From positions 1 through 64,000 of IMG/VR virus record IMGVR_UViG_3300047409_000364: a DNA stretch of 64,000 bases. One strand, written 5' to 3'. The DNA comes from a virus. Shown here piece by piece: positions 63,890-64,000 of this stretch (positions within the stretch are counted from its first letter, which is position 1; each line of letters begins with the position of its first letter). Under the pieces are notes generated by a model. That model ran no database searches, had not been told where the DNA came from, and saw nothing but the letters and a program-made list of their open reading frames with translations. Position numbers and translations under genes: made by a program.

Positions 63890-64000
63890 TGCCCAACCTT
63901 AGCGAGGCGCAGCGGGGCGCGATGGCCGCCGCTGCGGCTGGCGAGTCGACGCTCGGCATCCCGAAGAAGGTGGGTGCCGAGTTCATGGCGAGCGACAAGG
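63889..64000 (+). CDS. Small conserved protein, 3' end beyond the window
   Basis: GTG 63889 overlaps the previous [23 protein letters not shown] then [16 protein letters not shown]: the 'r.am.aaa.G.[10 protein letters not shown].eF..aDk' pattern is a common short phage protein near head-tail genes. It is open to the last base. Joining base 64000 to base 1 keeps the frame and gives a complete protein of about 57 residues ending LYDNKRRAQ. Confidence 0.65.
   Translation, partial: MPNLSEAQRGAMAAAAAGESTLGIPKKVGAEFMASDK

Noticed and set aside
1-64000. Temperate phage or prophage
   Set aside because: A Cro-type regulator and small HTH proteins are present, but I saw no integrase, att-like direct repeats or host genes.
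1-64000. tRNA genes or a diversity-generating retroelement
   Set aside because: No cloverleaf with a CCA-type acceptor and no reverse transcriptase motif was noticed by eye; a dedicated scan was not possible.

Overview
The window looks like most or all of a GC-rich tailed-phage genome with a short-tailed (podovirus-type) virion. The evidence is a T7/BPP-1-style set: terminase, Head_tail_con-type portal, scaffold, capsid, gp11-like adaptors, a gp12-like nozzle and three large ejection proteins. The host is probably an alphaproteobacterium: codon use is GC-rich and many small proteins resemble ones I associate with rhizobial-type phages. I see no integrase, excisionase/att pair, DNA polymerase, RNA polymerase or tRNA gene. 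Gene density is close to 100%, most starts overlap the previous stop (ATGA, GTGA, TGATG), and GTG/TTG starts are common.

Layout. (1) 1-24.3 kb, + strand: late genes. These are a probable capsid staple gene, a secreted SGNH-type tail protein, three tandem gp11-like adaptors, the nozzle, GNAT-fold, gp14-like, 831-aa and 2113-aa ejection proteins, a glycosyltransferase and a LamG-like protein. Three homing endonuclease genes sit between them. (2) 24.3-26.6 kb: lysis cassette with holin-like proteins, a GH108 endolysin and a lipoprotein. (3) 26.6-33.8 kb, - strand: early leftward operon with Bet recombinase, NinB, an HNH nuclease and many small proteins. (4) 33.84-33.94 kb: compact divergent switch. 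(5) 33.9-38.6 kb, + strand: a probably leaderless Cro-type regulator, RuvC-like resolvase and replication-associated genes. (6) 38.6-44.6 kb, - strand: an AAA+ ATPase operon whose gaps hold four copies of a structured two-hairpin element. (7) 44.6-50.0 kb, + strand: GIY-YIG nuclease, small terminase, then about 17 tiny overlapping genes including a probable Acb2/Tad1-type anti-CBASS protein. (8) 50.0-64.0 kb: large terminase with an intein, portal, an inverted leftward cassette, scaffold, major capsid, cement and tail-tip genes.

The two window ends fit each other. The truncated gene at the right end and the gene tail at the left end would join in frame inside one small protein, in the middle of the structural module, so the window may be a circularly permuted genome cut at an arbitrary point.

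The most unusual content is: the four covarying intergenic RNA-like elements of the ATPase operon; a heavy load of homing elements, one of which carried a recoded copy of the 3' end of its host gene; a TerL intein with the class 3 (W-C-T) signature; a small Tat-signal protein fused to a fragment of the major capsid protein; and two nested, overprinted gene pairs. All functions are read from sequence patterns without database searches.
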